DNA from: Gordionus sp. m RMFG-2023
Lineage: Eukaryota > Nematomorpha > Gordioida > Chordodea > Parachordodidae
DNA: 64,000 nucleotides
Direction of reading: 5' to 3'
Assembly: GCF_954871325.1 (NCBI RefSeq)
Contig: NC_088777.1
Location: forward strand, 43,563,366-43,627,365
Shown: positions 48,401 to 60,400 of the stretch, in pieces
Numbering within the stretch: the stretch's first letter is position 1
Layout of the letters: each line of letters begins with the position of its first letter
Notes under the pieces: generated by a model
Told to the model about the DNA's origin: nothing
Database searches by the model: none
Seen by the model: the letters and a program-made list of their open reading frames with translations, nothing else
Translations under genes and position numbers: made by a program

Positions 48401-49799
48401 TGTTTGTTTAGGCACGCTTATATTCTTTTAAATGCAAATTTAAATATTTTATTATTAAAGTCAATTTTAAAAATTTATTAAGCCTAAATTTTTTGAAAAA
48501 AATATTATATTGTATTATTTACATTTTTTTTATGTAAATAAATATCATTTGGTGATATTTTTTTGCATAATATATAACTTATCTAAAAATGATGAGTTAT
48601 ATAAATAATTTATAAAGTAACTTGACATTGTAGCTAATTACTTTTGAAATATAATTGTAACTAATTTGTAAGTAATGAGTTATTTTTTAAAGAAAAATCT
48701 TAACAACACTTGTAAAAATATTGCATTTATGAGAAATAAAAATATTTATAAAATTTAATGTCATTTATATAAATTAGAGACCTGCAGGCCTGGCCCTAAG
48801 CGCCGCTCGAGTACACGAGTAGGCCATAATTTAATTTTTTTAAATATACTCGAACCGGGCCTAATAATTATTTTATAAAAATATCCGGATTGGGCCTAAA
48901 AAAATATTTTTTAAAAAAGCCCCCCCTATTAAAACCAAATATTTTAAATCGCCATTAACTATAAAAATTAAAAATAAATAAAATATATTTTAAAAAAAAT
49001 ACTGGGCCAGACCGGGCCGTACAAATGGTACCTCTGAAAGTCCCTGATATATATTATATAACTTTTTTGAGTGTAAAAATATAACTCTAAAAATTATATA
49101 TTTATATTGCGGGTAAAGGTAGTTATAAAAAAACGTAAAATTAAAAATTGATAAAGAAATTAAGAACATGTAGTAAATCGACATAAAAACGTAAAAATTG
49201 ATAGTTATACATTAATTACGAGAAACTGGATATTATAATTCTCTTTGCCACAGAATACAATTAAAAAGTTTCACATAATGTATAAAAATGTAGTAAATAA
49301 TAATTATTTTTTTGTGAATTAGAGAATATTGCTTGTTAGAATTTTTTCATTTCATTAAAATTAACGTTTTATAATTTGATTTTTAAAAAGCTTAAGCAAC
49401 CAAAGCACATAGCTAACGACGCGCGCGTCTATCATTAGCTACTTCATTAACATAATAATATTTAAATTAGTCATATAGATCCTAGTCAATGTTCTCATAT
49501 TTCCTCAATAATAAAATTTACAATCATGGATCAGGATATTTTTGAAAAGGATTATATCGGGGAATGTTATTTATCATTGCATGACATACAAGGACTTGAA
49601 GGGGAAGAATTTTCTATCGATGATATAATTCCTACATACCTACAACTGATAAAATTTCAAGAAAGTTGGTTATTAATATTCTTAATTAATACTTCTTTTT
49701 ATTGTTCATAAAGATGTAGGTCCTGAAAATGTGATAGAATTTAGAAAGGAAAGCGACAACTTAGCAAAAGATTTTTATAAAACAATAAAAAATGGATAA
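36554..49799 (+). CDS. BAIAP3: BAIAP3/Munc13-4-type exocytosis priming protein
   Basis: I modelled 31 exons with GT-AG ends whose phases agree throughout. They total 3,288 bases, about 1,095 residues, close to the 1,090-1,190 of vertebrate UNC13D and BAIAP3. Order: a short N-terminal helical part (residues 24-80), C2A (about 83-300), MUN domain (about 330-930) and C2B (about 930-1,067). Members of this family bridge vesicle and plasma membranes and help open syntaxin for SNARE assembly in calcium-triggered secretion. The sequence around WDHDDDFS and [17 protein letters not shown] is closer to BAIAP3 than to UNC13D as I remember them. There is no frameshift or stop. At least seven introns carry transposon copies. 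The start ATG at 36,554 follows GAATTGAAG and precedes a good donor; an earlier untranslated exon is possible. Exon 12 and its donor are the least certain part. Confidence 0.93.
36894..36997. mobile_element. Short hAT MITE in BAIAP3 intron 1
   Basis: TTGCGATCTGCAAAACCCGG at left and, inverted, TTAGAGGTCCGCGAAACCC at right, about 104 bases. The ends are of the TAGAGGTCTGCAAA type seen at 2,783 and 45,481. Confidence 0.65.
39666..40275. mobile_element. Two MITE remnants in BAIAP3 intron 8
   Basis: CAGGCGCATAACTAAGG at 39,666 matches the left end of the hAT MITE at 22,502, with no clear right partner. At 39,993-40,275 TAGAGACATGCGGGGATACC begins a GC-rich hAT MITE copy with GGCCCGGCCCGG blocks near 40,070 and 40,180; its right end is decayed. 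Intron 8 is about 1.1 kb, mostly made of these. Confidence 0.6.
40593..47224 (+). CDS. BAIAP3: BAIAP3 gene, exons 9-26: MUN domain
   Basis: Exons: 40,593-40,710; 40,759-40,883; 40,942-41,032; 41,092-41,145 (tentative end); 41,556-41,650; 42,127-42,178; 42,232-42,267; 42,326-42,462; 42,537-42,663; 42,741-42,812; 42,861-42,935; 44,943-45,035; 45,080-45,178; 45,589-45,705; 46,383-46,445; 46,527-46,673; 46,964-47,080; 47,141-47,224. Recognisable pieces include [49 protein letters not shown] (the MUN signature with N-N) and [19 protein letters not shown]. The rest is fast-evolving alpha-helical sequence. Intron lengths range from about 48 bases to 2.0 kb, the long ones being those with transposon insertions. 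Confidence 0.85.
41864..41925. mobile_element. GC-rich hAT MITE stub in BAIAP3 intron 13
   Basis: CAGAGAGCCAGGCATACCCG runs into GGGCCGATCCGGGCCGGGCC and GTGCAAATGG, that is, the two termini nearly back to back with the middle deleted. Confidence 0.6.
42977..43181. mobile_element. MITE family A, copy 2, in BAIAP3 intron 19
   Basis: Inverted ends (TTAGCGATTC...GAATGCATTTG and GGCGATTCGTCAATTAAATG) are flanked by TA. The interior CCAGCTATAGCGCCATTTTG and its inverted partner CATTAAATGGAGCTACAGCC match copies 1 and 3. About 205 bases. Confidence 0.7.
43885..44395 (+). mobile_element. LINE copy 4 fragment in BAIAP3 intron 19
   Basis: Plus strand: [20 protein letters not shown] near 43,900 corresponds to the RT tail of copy 1 ([16 protein letters not shown]). 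[20 protein letters not shown] then FYKDLG near 44,270 corresponds to the C-terminal domain ([20 protein letters not shown] then FFKELG). The segment between is deleted relative to copy 1. It lies in the same sense as the host gene. Confidence 0.75.
45227..45481. mobile_element. hAT MITE in BAIAP3 intron 21
   Basis: The right end inverted, TTAGAGGTCTGCAAATCCCG, pairs with the left AAGATCCGCAAAGCCCC. The interior has ACCGGGCCGG and GACCGAGCCTGGC blocks. About 255 bases. Confidence 0.65.
46106..46317. mobile_element. MITE family B, copy 3, in BAIAP3 intron 22
   Basis: Left AGTGTTGACGGTTTGATTTG and, inverted right, AGTGTTATTAAACGGCTCGA. The interior GGCTCGAGATTTTGAAAATA and TAGATATCCAAAC is the family core. 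212 bases. A minus-strand open frame across this block is an accident of the repeat. Confidence 0.75.
46757..46922. mobile_element. MITE family B, copy 4, in BAIAP3 intron 24
   Basis: The right end GGCTCAAATCGAGCCGTTTG is clear. The left end GATGGACCTGATTTAACCGG is a diverged inverted match. About 166 bases; the centre is shorter than in other copies. Confidence 0.6.
47663..49799 (+). CDS. BAIAP3: BAIAP3 gene, exons 27-31: C2B domain and C-terminus
   Basis: Exons: 47,663-47,744; 47,798-47,836; 47,888-48,011; 49,486-49,664; 49,714-49,799 (TAA). C2B has [19 protein letters not shown] with aspartates at about residues 964 and 970, and [19 protein letters not shown] with aspartates at about 1,023, 1,025 and 1,030, the full five-aspartate calcium set. 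Frame continuity selects the GTTGGT donor at 49,665 over the one four bases later. The C-terminal tail [20 protein letters not shown] ends the protein. An AATAAA lies near 49,893. Intron 29 (48,012-49,485) carries a full GC-rich hAT MITE. Confidence 0.9.
48775..49046. mobile_element. Full-length GC-rich hAT MITE in BAIAP3 intron 29
   Basis: Ends TAGAGACCTGCAGGCCTGG and, inverted, CAGGGACTTTCAGAGGTACC. GC blocks CGAACCGGGCC and GGCCAGACCGGGCCG alternate with AT-rich spacers, and the core AAATCGCCATTAACTAT is shared with the copy at 30,733. 272 bases. Confidence 0.8.
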
Positions 49800-50416
49800 A
49801 TGATACTCAAATTTTAAAAATATGTATTAAAGTTTTAAAAATATTTTCAAAACTATTTTTCATGATGATGTTGACACATACAAATATGAAAAATAAAATA
49901 TTTAATATATTTACGATTCATTCATTATCGTGCTAAAAATTGCATGAAATATAATTTTATCATGCCCCGAAGGAAACTTACATAATGTATTTTCATTAAT
50001 ATATAGACCACATACAAAATATTTACTTTTTATTATAGAAAACGGTACCTATATGTAGTTCGTTAGCAAAAGTAGAAATAGATATGCCAACAAATTATTA
50101 GTTCCGTTTCCGATAGAATAGTAATGAAGGTGAATTGATATTGTTAACTAACAATGTACCTGTTATAGTAGTCTAGTTTACTTCTTAGTTCTTGGATTGT
50201 GAGTAGACATATAGTTTAATTAGCTGTAATAAATCTTACACCATTAATATTTCCATGCCAATCATAGTCATTCTGAGTCTCGGAGATGATATTAATTCAA
50301 TTCCAGTCTTATATTAAGATGAGCATAACATGATATAGGCATGAGCGCGATTTACATAAAAGAATTTATACAGATTGTTTTCTATATTTTAAGCATAGAC
50401 ATATATTAATATACAC
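49800..50416. other. 3' flank of BAIAP3, nothing further recognised
   Basis: Contains the likely 3' untranslated region and AATAAA signal near 49,893. No other gene or repeat was identified. Confidence 0.4.
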
Positions 50417-51561
50417 CAGTGGCCCCTACACTTTCTGAGCGAATGAAGCAGAATAACCCCCTGAAAAGCACCCCCCCCCCCAATGATAATTATTTTATGA
50501 CACCCATAAATTTCAAAAATAATTTTTATTGCATCAATTTTTCATATATAAAATAAATAAAATGCAAAAAAATATATACTTTATAAATATTATTTTTAAA
50601 TAATAATTTAGATAAATTAGAGGAAGAGAAAGCGAAAGAATTTATAATTTCATCAATATTTAATTGTTTAAATAAAATTTTTTCCATTGATAATATGGTT
50701 AAATCATTGAGAAATGAATCTTTCATGGTACTACGAAATCTTGTTTTAATTAATTTAATTTTACTCATGACTCTTTCGGCAGTACATGAGGTTGTAGGAA
50801 TGGTTAATAAATATTTATATAAAATTCTTAAATTAGGGAAAGCAGAAAAATTTAAAAGTAGACGATAAGGTAAAATAGATGAATAGTTTTTCCAATCTGA
50901 ATCGTAAGTCCCTGAATTATCATCATCATCAGAAAAAGCTAAATAATTTATTGGTAAAAATATATTAATTAAATAAATTTACAATTCTCAGAATCTGACA
51001 AATCTTTAGATTCTTGAACCTCTAGGTCATGAGTAATAATTACATTCCCCATTTTGGTCATCTTATAAATATTTCTAAACTTCAACATTTCTTCGAAAAT
51101 TTGACTTGAATTTAAATTGTAAAATTCAGATATCCTCGATATCTTCTTTAATAATTGATTTTTCTGCCATTCCCTTTGGCGTAAAAAATGATTTTTGATG
51201 TAAAAATTTCATCGAATCAACATTAAATCTTTCGTTAAACTGCATATGTTGTATTCGTTAAAATTTAATAAAGCTAAATTAATATTTATTACCAGTAGAG
51301 ATAATAGGAATTTATTGTTCTGCTTTATCAAATCTCTGCTCTGTGTCTGCCTTTAAAAAAATATAGCAGAGAACTGATATAAGTAAAATAGTAGACTGAT
51401 GAAATATAATCGAGTCAAAATGTTGTCAGGTTTTTATAATTTAAAATCTACGGGGAAATAAAACTCTTTTCTTCGTTAATTCAAACAATATCTATTTTGC
51501 TAACTCCCCCCGGAAATCAAGAGTATAAACACGGGATAAGCTCAAATTCATTACGCCACTA
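50417..51561 (-). mobile_element. Internally deleted hAT with transposase C-terminal relic
   Basis: Left end CAGTGGCCCCTACA; right end read inward TAGTGGCGTAATGAATTTG. The minus strand encodes the end of a TTF/ZMYM1-type hAT transposase: FNERFNVDSMKFLHQK near 51,240, LTIPTTSCTAERVMSKIKLI near 50,790, and KTRFRSTMKDSFLNDLTILS then MEKILFKQLNIDEII near 50,740-50,640. This is the ...P.TSCTAER.FSKLK...R..M...RL..L.....E block. Frame breaks occur upstream of it and the N-terminal part is missing. A C13 tract lies near 50,470. Confidence 0.75.
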
Positions 51562-52085
51562 GGATAAAAATCCACATAAAAAATTGAGTATTTATTTTTT
51601 AAATTTAACGCCTAAATTTTATTGAACCTTTTAAATAAAGGAAAGGTTTATTTTGGTGCACTTTCCTCTTTGTTTACCTTGGTTATTGCAGTTGGAAACA
51701 AAATACAGGCATTTGCAAAATTTTAGTTTTAAATTTGCAAAATCGGGATTGTTGACCATCTAAAACAGTTGAATAATTAATAATTTGTCCATCTCATTTT
51801 CTTTACATAAAGTTAATTTTGTTTTATTGAATTACCAATATTTTTTTACATTGGAAAACCAAACCCCCAATATAATTGCTATAAAGTTTCTTTTAATTAT
51901 TAGGGAACTTCAGAATACATAGACAAGAAAATGCTCTCAAACTAGGGGTTTATAATGATAATTATAATGCTTATGTAATTAAAACTTAAAAAAAGAAAGC
52001 GTAATTATACTACATTTGTTATTTATTGCCCAACCCTGTCTAATATATTCAAATAAGTGAAATAATCATGAGAAAGTATTCTTAG
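51562..52085. other. Spacer upstream of the cysteine-rich frame
   Basis: AT-rich, with no clear exon. If the following frame is a second exon, its first exon (start codon and most of a signal peptide) should lie here, but I cannot pick it out. Confidence 0.35.
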
Positions 52086-52359
52086 AGTTGTGATACTTTT
52101 AATTCTTAGTTGCAAAGTAACAAGTCATAAACCCTCGAGATGTAAAAGGTGGGAAAAAATTTACAAGAGTAATGTAGCGGATTTAATGGTAAAAAATGAA
52201 AAGCACTATATATTTGTCGACAAACCACAGGCAAGGTTGAAGAACTGTCATTTAAACGTCTATGTGGTGAGATACAAGAGAAAGCCTATGCCCAAGAATT
52301 GCACATATATATCACTTTGTGGGGCAAGGGTTGATATTAATTTTAAATGTTTATGTTAA
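52086..52359 (+). CDS. Possible exon of a small cysteine-rich secreted protein
   Basis: An open frame with no ATG at its head runs from a TTCTTAG acceptor (base 52,085) to TAA at 52,357-52,359. It starts with a hydrophobic run VVILLILSCKVTS that looks like the second half of a signal peptide, followed by a basic mature part (HKPSRCKRWEKIYKSN) and an end with ARLKNCHLNVYVVRYKRK, NCTYISLCGARV and FKCLC. There are seven cysteines in about 89 residues. GC content is clearly above the surrounding sequence, as in the window's true exons. An ATGAGAAAGTATTC lies just upstream in another frame, so a single-exon gene with a frameshift is an alternative. Family not recognised. Confidence 0.45.
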
Positions 52360-54480
52360 TAAGTAGATTCTATTGATGTTAGTATTTTGTTAGTTTTTAT
52401 TTTTATTCTCGCATTTTGTAATTTTCTAAGGACTTGTTTTATATTCTCTAACAGCTCTCATCATTTTTTCTTCTAATTATAACATAGTCCAAATAAACTG
52501 CTGTCTTTACAATCAGCCAGTAGATTCTCCAAATATATTATTAGTGCTGTGTCTATACTAAATGATAATCGTAAGTACCCATTCAGTGTTGCAAATAAAC
52601 AATTTAATAATCATTTGTATTTTAAATCTAATATTTATTTCCATTTGCGATCTTCATCTTAGTATCCTCAAAAATTAGTAAAATTAAACTTTGAAAGTCC
52701 TTTAATAAATATTTATTTATTTCACTTTGAAATCACCACAAAATCGAGCTCCGTGAAGTTTTTCGTGCAAATTTCATTGTTGTTTTCCAGGTAAGATTTA
52801 ACGGCCTTAAACCGGTACCAATATTTTAATTATTTTAAGTCTGGACAGGTCTCTTATTAGGGAAAACGAGAATATTTTAAAAATAACAAAAAAAAAGAAC
52901 GATCCTTTTATTTAAGACCTGGGCTGGTTTTTATTTTGAGAGTGGTCCGATCCATGAGATACGACCGTCAATTCCAAGTTACTCTTGTGATCGATGATCA
53001 ATTTTCATGATTATATTTACTTTTACATTTGTTGATAATGGTAAATCAAATCTATGGTTCATATAAACCCAATTAAAAGTATATAATTTGTTACTATTAA
53101 TGAAGGCCATTTTAAAAACTTAATTAATTTCTTAATAGCAATTTTCATTTAAACACGGTCTATTAATAATTCTGAGAATAAAAAAATTCTCAACCGCTAC
53201 TGATGATGGAAAAGAGAATTAAAACGAAGAAACACCTCTTATGGATACTTAAAAAATAAAGAGTATCTCGAAAATCATAAATATTGCAGAAACTACTATT
53301 TGATTTTGGCAGAATGTAGGAATACTTTAAAAGTAGTCCCTTCGGATGATTATTGAAATTGGGGAAGAACTTCAAGATTTTATTTTAAATATCAAAGCTT
53401 CATTAAGTAAATTTTGCAAATTTAGATATTCTCTTAATTTTTAATGCCCATTTCTGCCATAAGACATTCTTTAATGGATTATATTTGCATTCTTCATCCC
53501 CTTCAAACATCAACCCTCTAACCCAAAACTATTAATATTGCAAAATTTCAATAATTTTATTTCATTCCTACAGTGAGTGACTCCATTATTATCTATTTTC
53601 GGCTAATAACATTTATGTTTTAAAAAATCCAAGCAGCAAACTTAAACATTATAACAAAACCCAAATAATTTTTATATATTAGACAAAAAAATAAAGATTT
53701 TTAGATATAAATAAATATGATTCCTTTTTTGGGAACAATATACATTCTTTTAAATTTATGCTTTTTAAGTGTTATTTTAAACGGTTCATAGGAAAAGTTC
53801 CACTGAAAGAGCACTTTGTATTTGAATGTATTGGTAATAAAATATTTATTATTGAGATAAAATTAATTATTCATACTTTCCTTAAAACAAAAATTTATTT
53901 ACTTACTCGTTTTCAGTATCATTAACTCGATTTTATTGTTGACATAATTATAAAATAAATGTATACATTTTTTTTAATATTTAAAAATTATAGTTATAAA
54001 TAATGATCTCCCAAAAATATAATAGGTGATACATTATATTTGTGTCAGAAAATATAATAATTATTTAGAATGCAGCTTTTCTATGTTGTCATGACCAAGG
54101 GTTATTAAATCATTTCATTATTTGAGGTTATCTATCAAAACTCTTAAATCAGTTGTTGTATGTAGTAATGCCATCCATTTGAGCCGATTTCTAAAAACGG
54201 CTAACTCAATATTATGCAAGCCTAAAGAGTTGGCTATAAATGACACATAGTTTGGATATATATATACTAACGGCAAAATATAGAAAATTGGCTGAAATGG
54301 AGTGCATCACTAGTGGTATGTTACTAAAGTGATTGAAAACATGATTAAACAGAACAGATTTATTACATTTATTAATATAAATCTATTATAAACTATTTAT
54401 TACAAAAATTATGTAAACTATTAATAATAGGCAAGAACCACTGAAATAAAAATATTTATACAATAAAATAAGCTAATTAT
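52360..54480. other. 2.1 kb spacer with repeat scraps
   Basis: AAGACCTGGGCTGGTTTTTA near 52,916 and GGACAGGTCTC near 52,845 resemble the flanks of the purine satellite. TTGAGCCGATTTCTAAAAAC near 54,180 with GCAAGCCTAAAGAGTT resembles a decayed family B MITE. No coding segment is supported. Confidence 0.4.
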
Positions 54481-57400
54481 TTAATATTGAGGAAAATTAA
54501 CATTAGGATTTGGATAGTATACAGTTTCACACATTTGACTCATATCAGTGGGAGTCATTCCCATATTCATAAAATTATTAGGAGTACTAGAATTCTGAAA
54601 TGATTGATTAAATCCTAAATAAAGCATAAAAATAAATATATACACGAAAAATAAATTTATAACTACCTGGCATGGGATCATTCATCCCAGAGTTTTGAGA
54701 ATTCATGAAACCTTGTTGAGAATTGAAAGATTGATTTGGGGATTGGAACTGATTACGATTATCTAAAGACCTTTTCTTGTAAAAGTTTTCAGAAGATCCA
54801 TTATTATCAATATCATTATTATCTCTCTTGTAACGTTTGTTCATTCTATAATCATTCGCATTATTTTTCATCTTGAATGATTGTTTATCATTCAAATGTT
54901 TATAACTAGTAACTAAGCCCGCATCTCTGCCATTGTTACGCGAGTTTTGCTCATTTGGGCCCTCGTAAAAAAGTTCAATATAACGGTGTCCTGTTATTTA
55001 AATGTATGATTTATTTATTTTAAACAAAAGCCCATACTAATTTCTCAAATATTTTAAACTTGAGTATTTTTTCTAAAATAATTAATAACAAAACAAAATG
55101 ATGATAAATATATTCAGTATTAAAAATTGTCAGAACCACATTTAATATAAAATACAAGTAATTTAATTTTTCACAAGAAAAAAAAACCTATATTTTTTTT
55201 ATTTTTTTCTTCCAAAGCTTGCATGGCCATTTTGTAATTAGGGAATTCCGCAAATGCTTCCCCAGTTGCTCTTCCATTTTTATCGGCTTCTATCATAACT
55301 TTCACTGGCACATAAGGATCGAAAAACTATTGTTGTAAAAACAGAAATAAGTATCATTATTTTTCGTTAAAGTTAAAATCAAATTTGTAAATTTTAAGTA
55401 ATAAACTCAGGAGCCTTGTAAAGGACCGTTGGCATGATCCATTCAAAATCTTATAGAAGTCCATTCCTGTTCTATAAACTTTATACAGTTAAGGTTAAAA
55501 ACGCCAATTTCATTTTTAAACAAGAAACTTGCTTTCATTTCAATTAAAAAAGATTGCTTTTAAGCTAATTGTTTTTTACAAATAAATTTTACATAAGATT
55601 GTAAGACCGTGTCCTGGATCGAGTTGATTTAATTGCTTTCGCCTTATTAGGACACCCTATTTTGGTTTTTTTAGTTATTTAGTCAATATTAAATAGTTGG
55701 CCATTTAGTAATAAGTCGACTTAAGGCACGTTTTTAATATTTTTCGCAATCATGATTATTTTTTTTGCCAATAACAAATACAAAATTATTCAAAAATGAA
55801 ATATAGTTTAAAAAAATATTAAAAGATTTTGCATAGTCTCCATCATTCCCACAAAAATATTTTTTAATTTTAAGCCATAAATATTTCTTTAATTTTAAAG
55901 CTGGTCAATTTATTTTTTTTGTATTTATTCTTCATAATAAAGTTAATTTCGAAACAAATTTTAATGTTTTTTTTATTTAAAAGTTAAATGTTTGGTATCA
56001 GTCCAATATTGTGCTTTTTCTCATCTAAATTTTTTTTATAAATCACTGCTTAGACCAATTTTTTTTTTAATTTATGGGTGTATTGCTTAATACCAACCGA
56101 AACTGTAAGTACACGTGTTTTTAGCAATAAGTCAGGAATAAATGCTCTAATAGTTTATAAAGCCAATATCATGTATTATAGATCCTAATTTATGATGGAA
56201 CATATAACTCCATAGAGCAGTAAATATGAAATCCATTTCTAAGTAGATTATTACAAGACAACTTTGGGAATATTCTCAATTGATAAAAAACTAATAAAAA
56301 GGGAAGATGTTATAGTTGTCCATGGGTGAAGTAACAACATTTATTTGCATTAATTATTCAAAATGTATTTTGAAAAGATCACATGAATATATCTTGTTGC
56401 GAATGTTATAACATAAATATATTTAATGTTTTTTGAGAAATTTTACGAAAATATGAAAAATTTTAGATCTCAAATTTTAATATGTTCTGAGATATATCTA
56501 ATCAAAATTTGGGGTAAAATAGACCCATTTGTAGTTAAGGGTTAATATCCATGAAGATCTCCTCGATAATATATACGGCATTTTAACTTGAATGGCCCTG
56601 GATAAAGTTTACTCAGAATGTAAAAATAGGCTATCATATTTAAAGAAATATTGATAGAAAACCAAGAAATGTAAAAGATCGGACCATCTTTTTATGATAA
56701 AGAATCAGTAGAAAATTCAAAATCATTTAAAAAAGGATATAACAAATATTTCCAATAAATTTCCAGAAATAAGGCACTTATTCACAGAATAAAATGTAAC
56801 AATACCATATTCAGTTCCATTGGAAAGCATAGCGTAAAAAACTCAGTTTTCATTATAATACATTCTTGCTAAGCAGATGATAATTTTTCATTTTATTGAC
56901 AATTATATTGATATTAAATCTTATTTTATTGTTTAACATAAGGCTAACAAGGTGTAATTATATTGTGCTTTAATTTAAATCGTTTTTTTGAAAACTTTTA
57001 CATTGTATGATAGAGTTAAGCTATGCTATAATTAAATAAGACTAGGCTAGTTTAAAAAAAAATTTGTTCATTTTTTATTTGTATAAAATTAATTACTCAC
57101 TTTTTGATTTTATAAATCCTATAATTTAACGTTTCTCTTTTGTTATAAATAGCTTGTCCATAATTTATGTATAAAAAAATATGAATAACTTTATGGATAT
57201 CCTCTTCGTCTGTTACAAATGGAAGACCTCTTAACTTAATCCAAAAACGATTTTTAGATCCCATATTATAGCCGCCACCTCCCATGCCGCCGCCGCCCAT
57301 ACCACCTCCCATATTACCGCCGCCGCCCATGCCACCACCGCCCATCCCACCACCTCCCATCATGCTCATCATGTTATTCATAAGTGAAAAACACTGCATG

Positions 57401-60400
57401 TTATTCATATTTTGCATGTTATCAAACCCTATTTATTATTTATAATTAATAATATAAAAGTTAATTAAATAATACTTGGCATGAACATATTATTAACCAT
57501 GCATATCATATATTTTTTCTCGTCTGCTGACATCGATGAAGAAGAAATCACTATTATTTCCAAATATGTTTAAAGAAAATTGATTAAATATTATACTTCT
57601 TATCAATTTATTTTGATTCACAGAAAAATCATTATCATGATCTTCTCTATCACCTGAACTTCTCATTGGTTTGATAGACATAAGTGGCTTAATTTTAGTT
57701 GAGGCTGCACTCATGAAATAATCCAACTCCTTTAAACTACTACCAAATACCTCTATATATCTAAAAAAAATTATTACAAACATGAATAATAATAGTTTTA
57801 TTATCAAAATTTCTATTAGACATCTTAATAATTTATAATAATATATCAATATTATAAAGGTTATAAAGGTTATGCAAAATTCATGGCTTCAGAATTGAAT
57901 TTGGGTCTAAGAAATTTAAACTATTTAACGAATATTTATATTAGCTTAATCAGAACCAATTAAAGGGATCTGAACCTGCATAAGTTCAGAAATACAACAG
58001 GTTCAATGGTGGTCCCTCTTTGGTCTCTCTCAAAATGTCCAAACAAAGAATTTTAAATTTCTTGCTAAAAAATATTGTACCAGAAAGTAAGTTAATAATT
58101 TAAAATTATTTAATTATTATAATATGAAAAACTGAATTACTCTGTTTGGATTTATGATAATAATATACATATACTGCTAAGTCATTATTGATTTTGTGAA
58201 AATGATGAAGATATATAGAACCTTCCATTATTGAATGATCAAGAATTAAGTTTGTATTATGATATTTTGTAGTAATTTATGTAAATAAAAATCGTTTTAT
58301 ATTTTATTAACATTGTAAAATAGTTTAGTTTGTGCAGATGAGCTTTTTAAATATAAAACAAGTTTGAAATTTGGCCAGATAAAAAGTTCTGGATAGTAGA
58401 AAAGTATTACAAATCTTTTGAAGATATTTAAATAAATAGTGATAAATTTTTTATGCACAAGTAAGAAAGTGGAAATTTTTAAACAACTTTATTTGAACCA
58501 GAAAAAAACTATTCCCAGAAGTTTTGCAATACTGTTACTACCCAAAACATTTTACACAATTCAAAATTAAATTGTTTAAGTCTTGTAGTCAATAAGATAG
58601 TATTCCTAAACCCAAAATTTTTTACAGTTGAAAAACTAGTTATTTAAAATTCACACATGGAGTAAAAATAGCACTATCAATTTTATATAATTAGAACTTT
58701 TTAACTAGTCAAATATCCTTTTTGTAATGTTTTACATTTTAGAAAAGCTTTAGCAACAACTTGCTTTAAAAATTTTATTGCAAAATTAAATATAAAACTA
58801 TTTTATGTTATTTTTTGGTTATAACTAAAAAATATGATATAAATTTTTAAAATAATAAATTAGGACTATTCATTTAACAAAATATTTTTATAAAATACAA
58901 TAATTTTCATTGTTATAGGTATTAATAAAACAAGCTCAATTCTTAATCATTCAAAAATGGAAGGCTTTTTGTGTGAGCAGCCTGTGTATAACTCCACTTG
59001 CATTTAATTTTATCAAATAAAATTCTCAAAAAAATTTGAGTAAAATTTTTTTTAGGCCATTATTTGAAATAGTAATATAAATAAACTCACAAATTTTTAC
59101 TTATATATCTATAAGTTTTTCTTATATTTGAATCTAACTTTAAAATCGTTTTATAAAGTTTAGCAAGTGAAGCACTTCAATTATATACCAACGTTTTGTA
59201 GTTGACCCTACGAATCATCAAAGAAATAAACAGAGTAGGGACTTATTTATTTTATTTTTTATCTTTTAAAATTAAAGATTTAGAAATACTTGCAAGGAAC
59301 AATATTTTTTGTATATGTTTACATATAATATAAAGTGTGAACCCACCTAAATCAATGATATCTTAACATTAAAAAATATATAAATGTTTTAGTAATAGGC
59401 AGTGTAAAGAATAATAATCAGGTAATTATAACAAGCTAAATCTAAGTATCATTGTTAAATGACTCAATTTTTAAAAAGGTTAACCCAATATTTTAGCCTA
59501 AAAATATTACACAAGCCTGGGGATCTCACTCATAGATGGTAGAAAGGTTTGGAATCTATTAAAAAAATCTTTTTGTGTAATATTATTTTGGCTAAGATCT
59601 TGATTTAAAATTGGCTAAAGAGAGCCATTTAATAAAACTAAATTTAGAATAAAATAGACAAGCAAGTAAAATGAGTCTTTAAATTGTTTCAAGTTTACTT
59701 TAGTGTAGTACAGTTAAAATATTAAAATGTGAATCAATTTAAATGCAACATTCTCAAATGTAAAAAATATCCCATTTAGATAAAAGGTTAAATATTGTTA
59801 CGTGATAACTATTGGATAAAATATAAAGGTTTTAAAGTTGTTTTATATTTATCAGAGACCTGCAGGCACAGTCTGTATTTTAATTTTCTTAAATACCTAG
59901 GCCAGGCCGAATATTATAAATCACCATTATTATCTAAAAAAAATATTTTTAAAAATATCCAGGGCAGGCCAAAATATTTTTTTAATCAGGCTACATGATA
60001 CCTCTGCAGGTTTCTGATATATGTTAAAATAAATAGTTTTATATTACATGATATCCTATTTTTGGTATAAAAATATTGGTCATGTATTTGAATTTTTTTA
60101 TCAAAGCTTAATTAAAGGTAAATAATTTTTTATTCATGACTTATCTCATACTTAATGATAACATATTTTTAAGAATGTTTAGATGATCAATTATTAAATT
60201 CCTGTTCACTTTTATAAGTTTCTAATCCTATTAAAGAGATATAAAAATTACCTATAAATTTTAATCAATAATCAATTAGTAGCATTTTTTAAAAAATATG
60301 TATGTATATAATATAATATTTCATTAAATTTATAAATATCCACCAAATAATTAACATATAAATTAACCCAATGGGTGGAATATATGATATAAACTTAACC

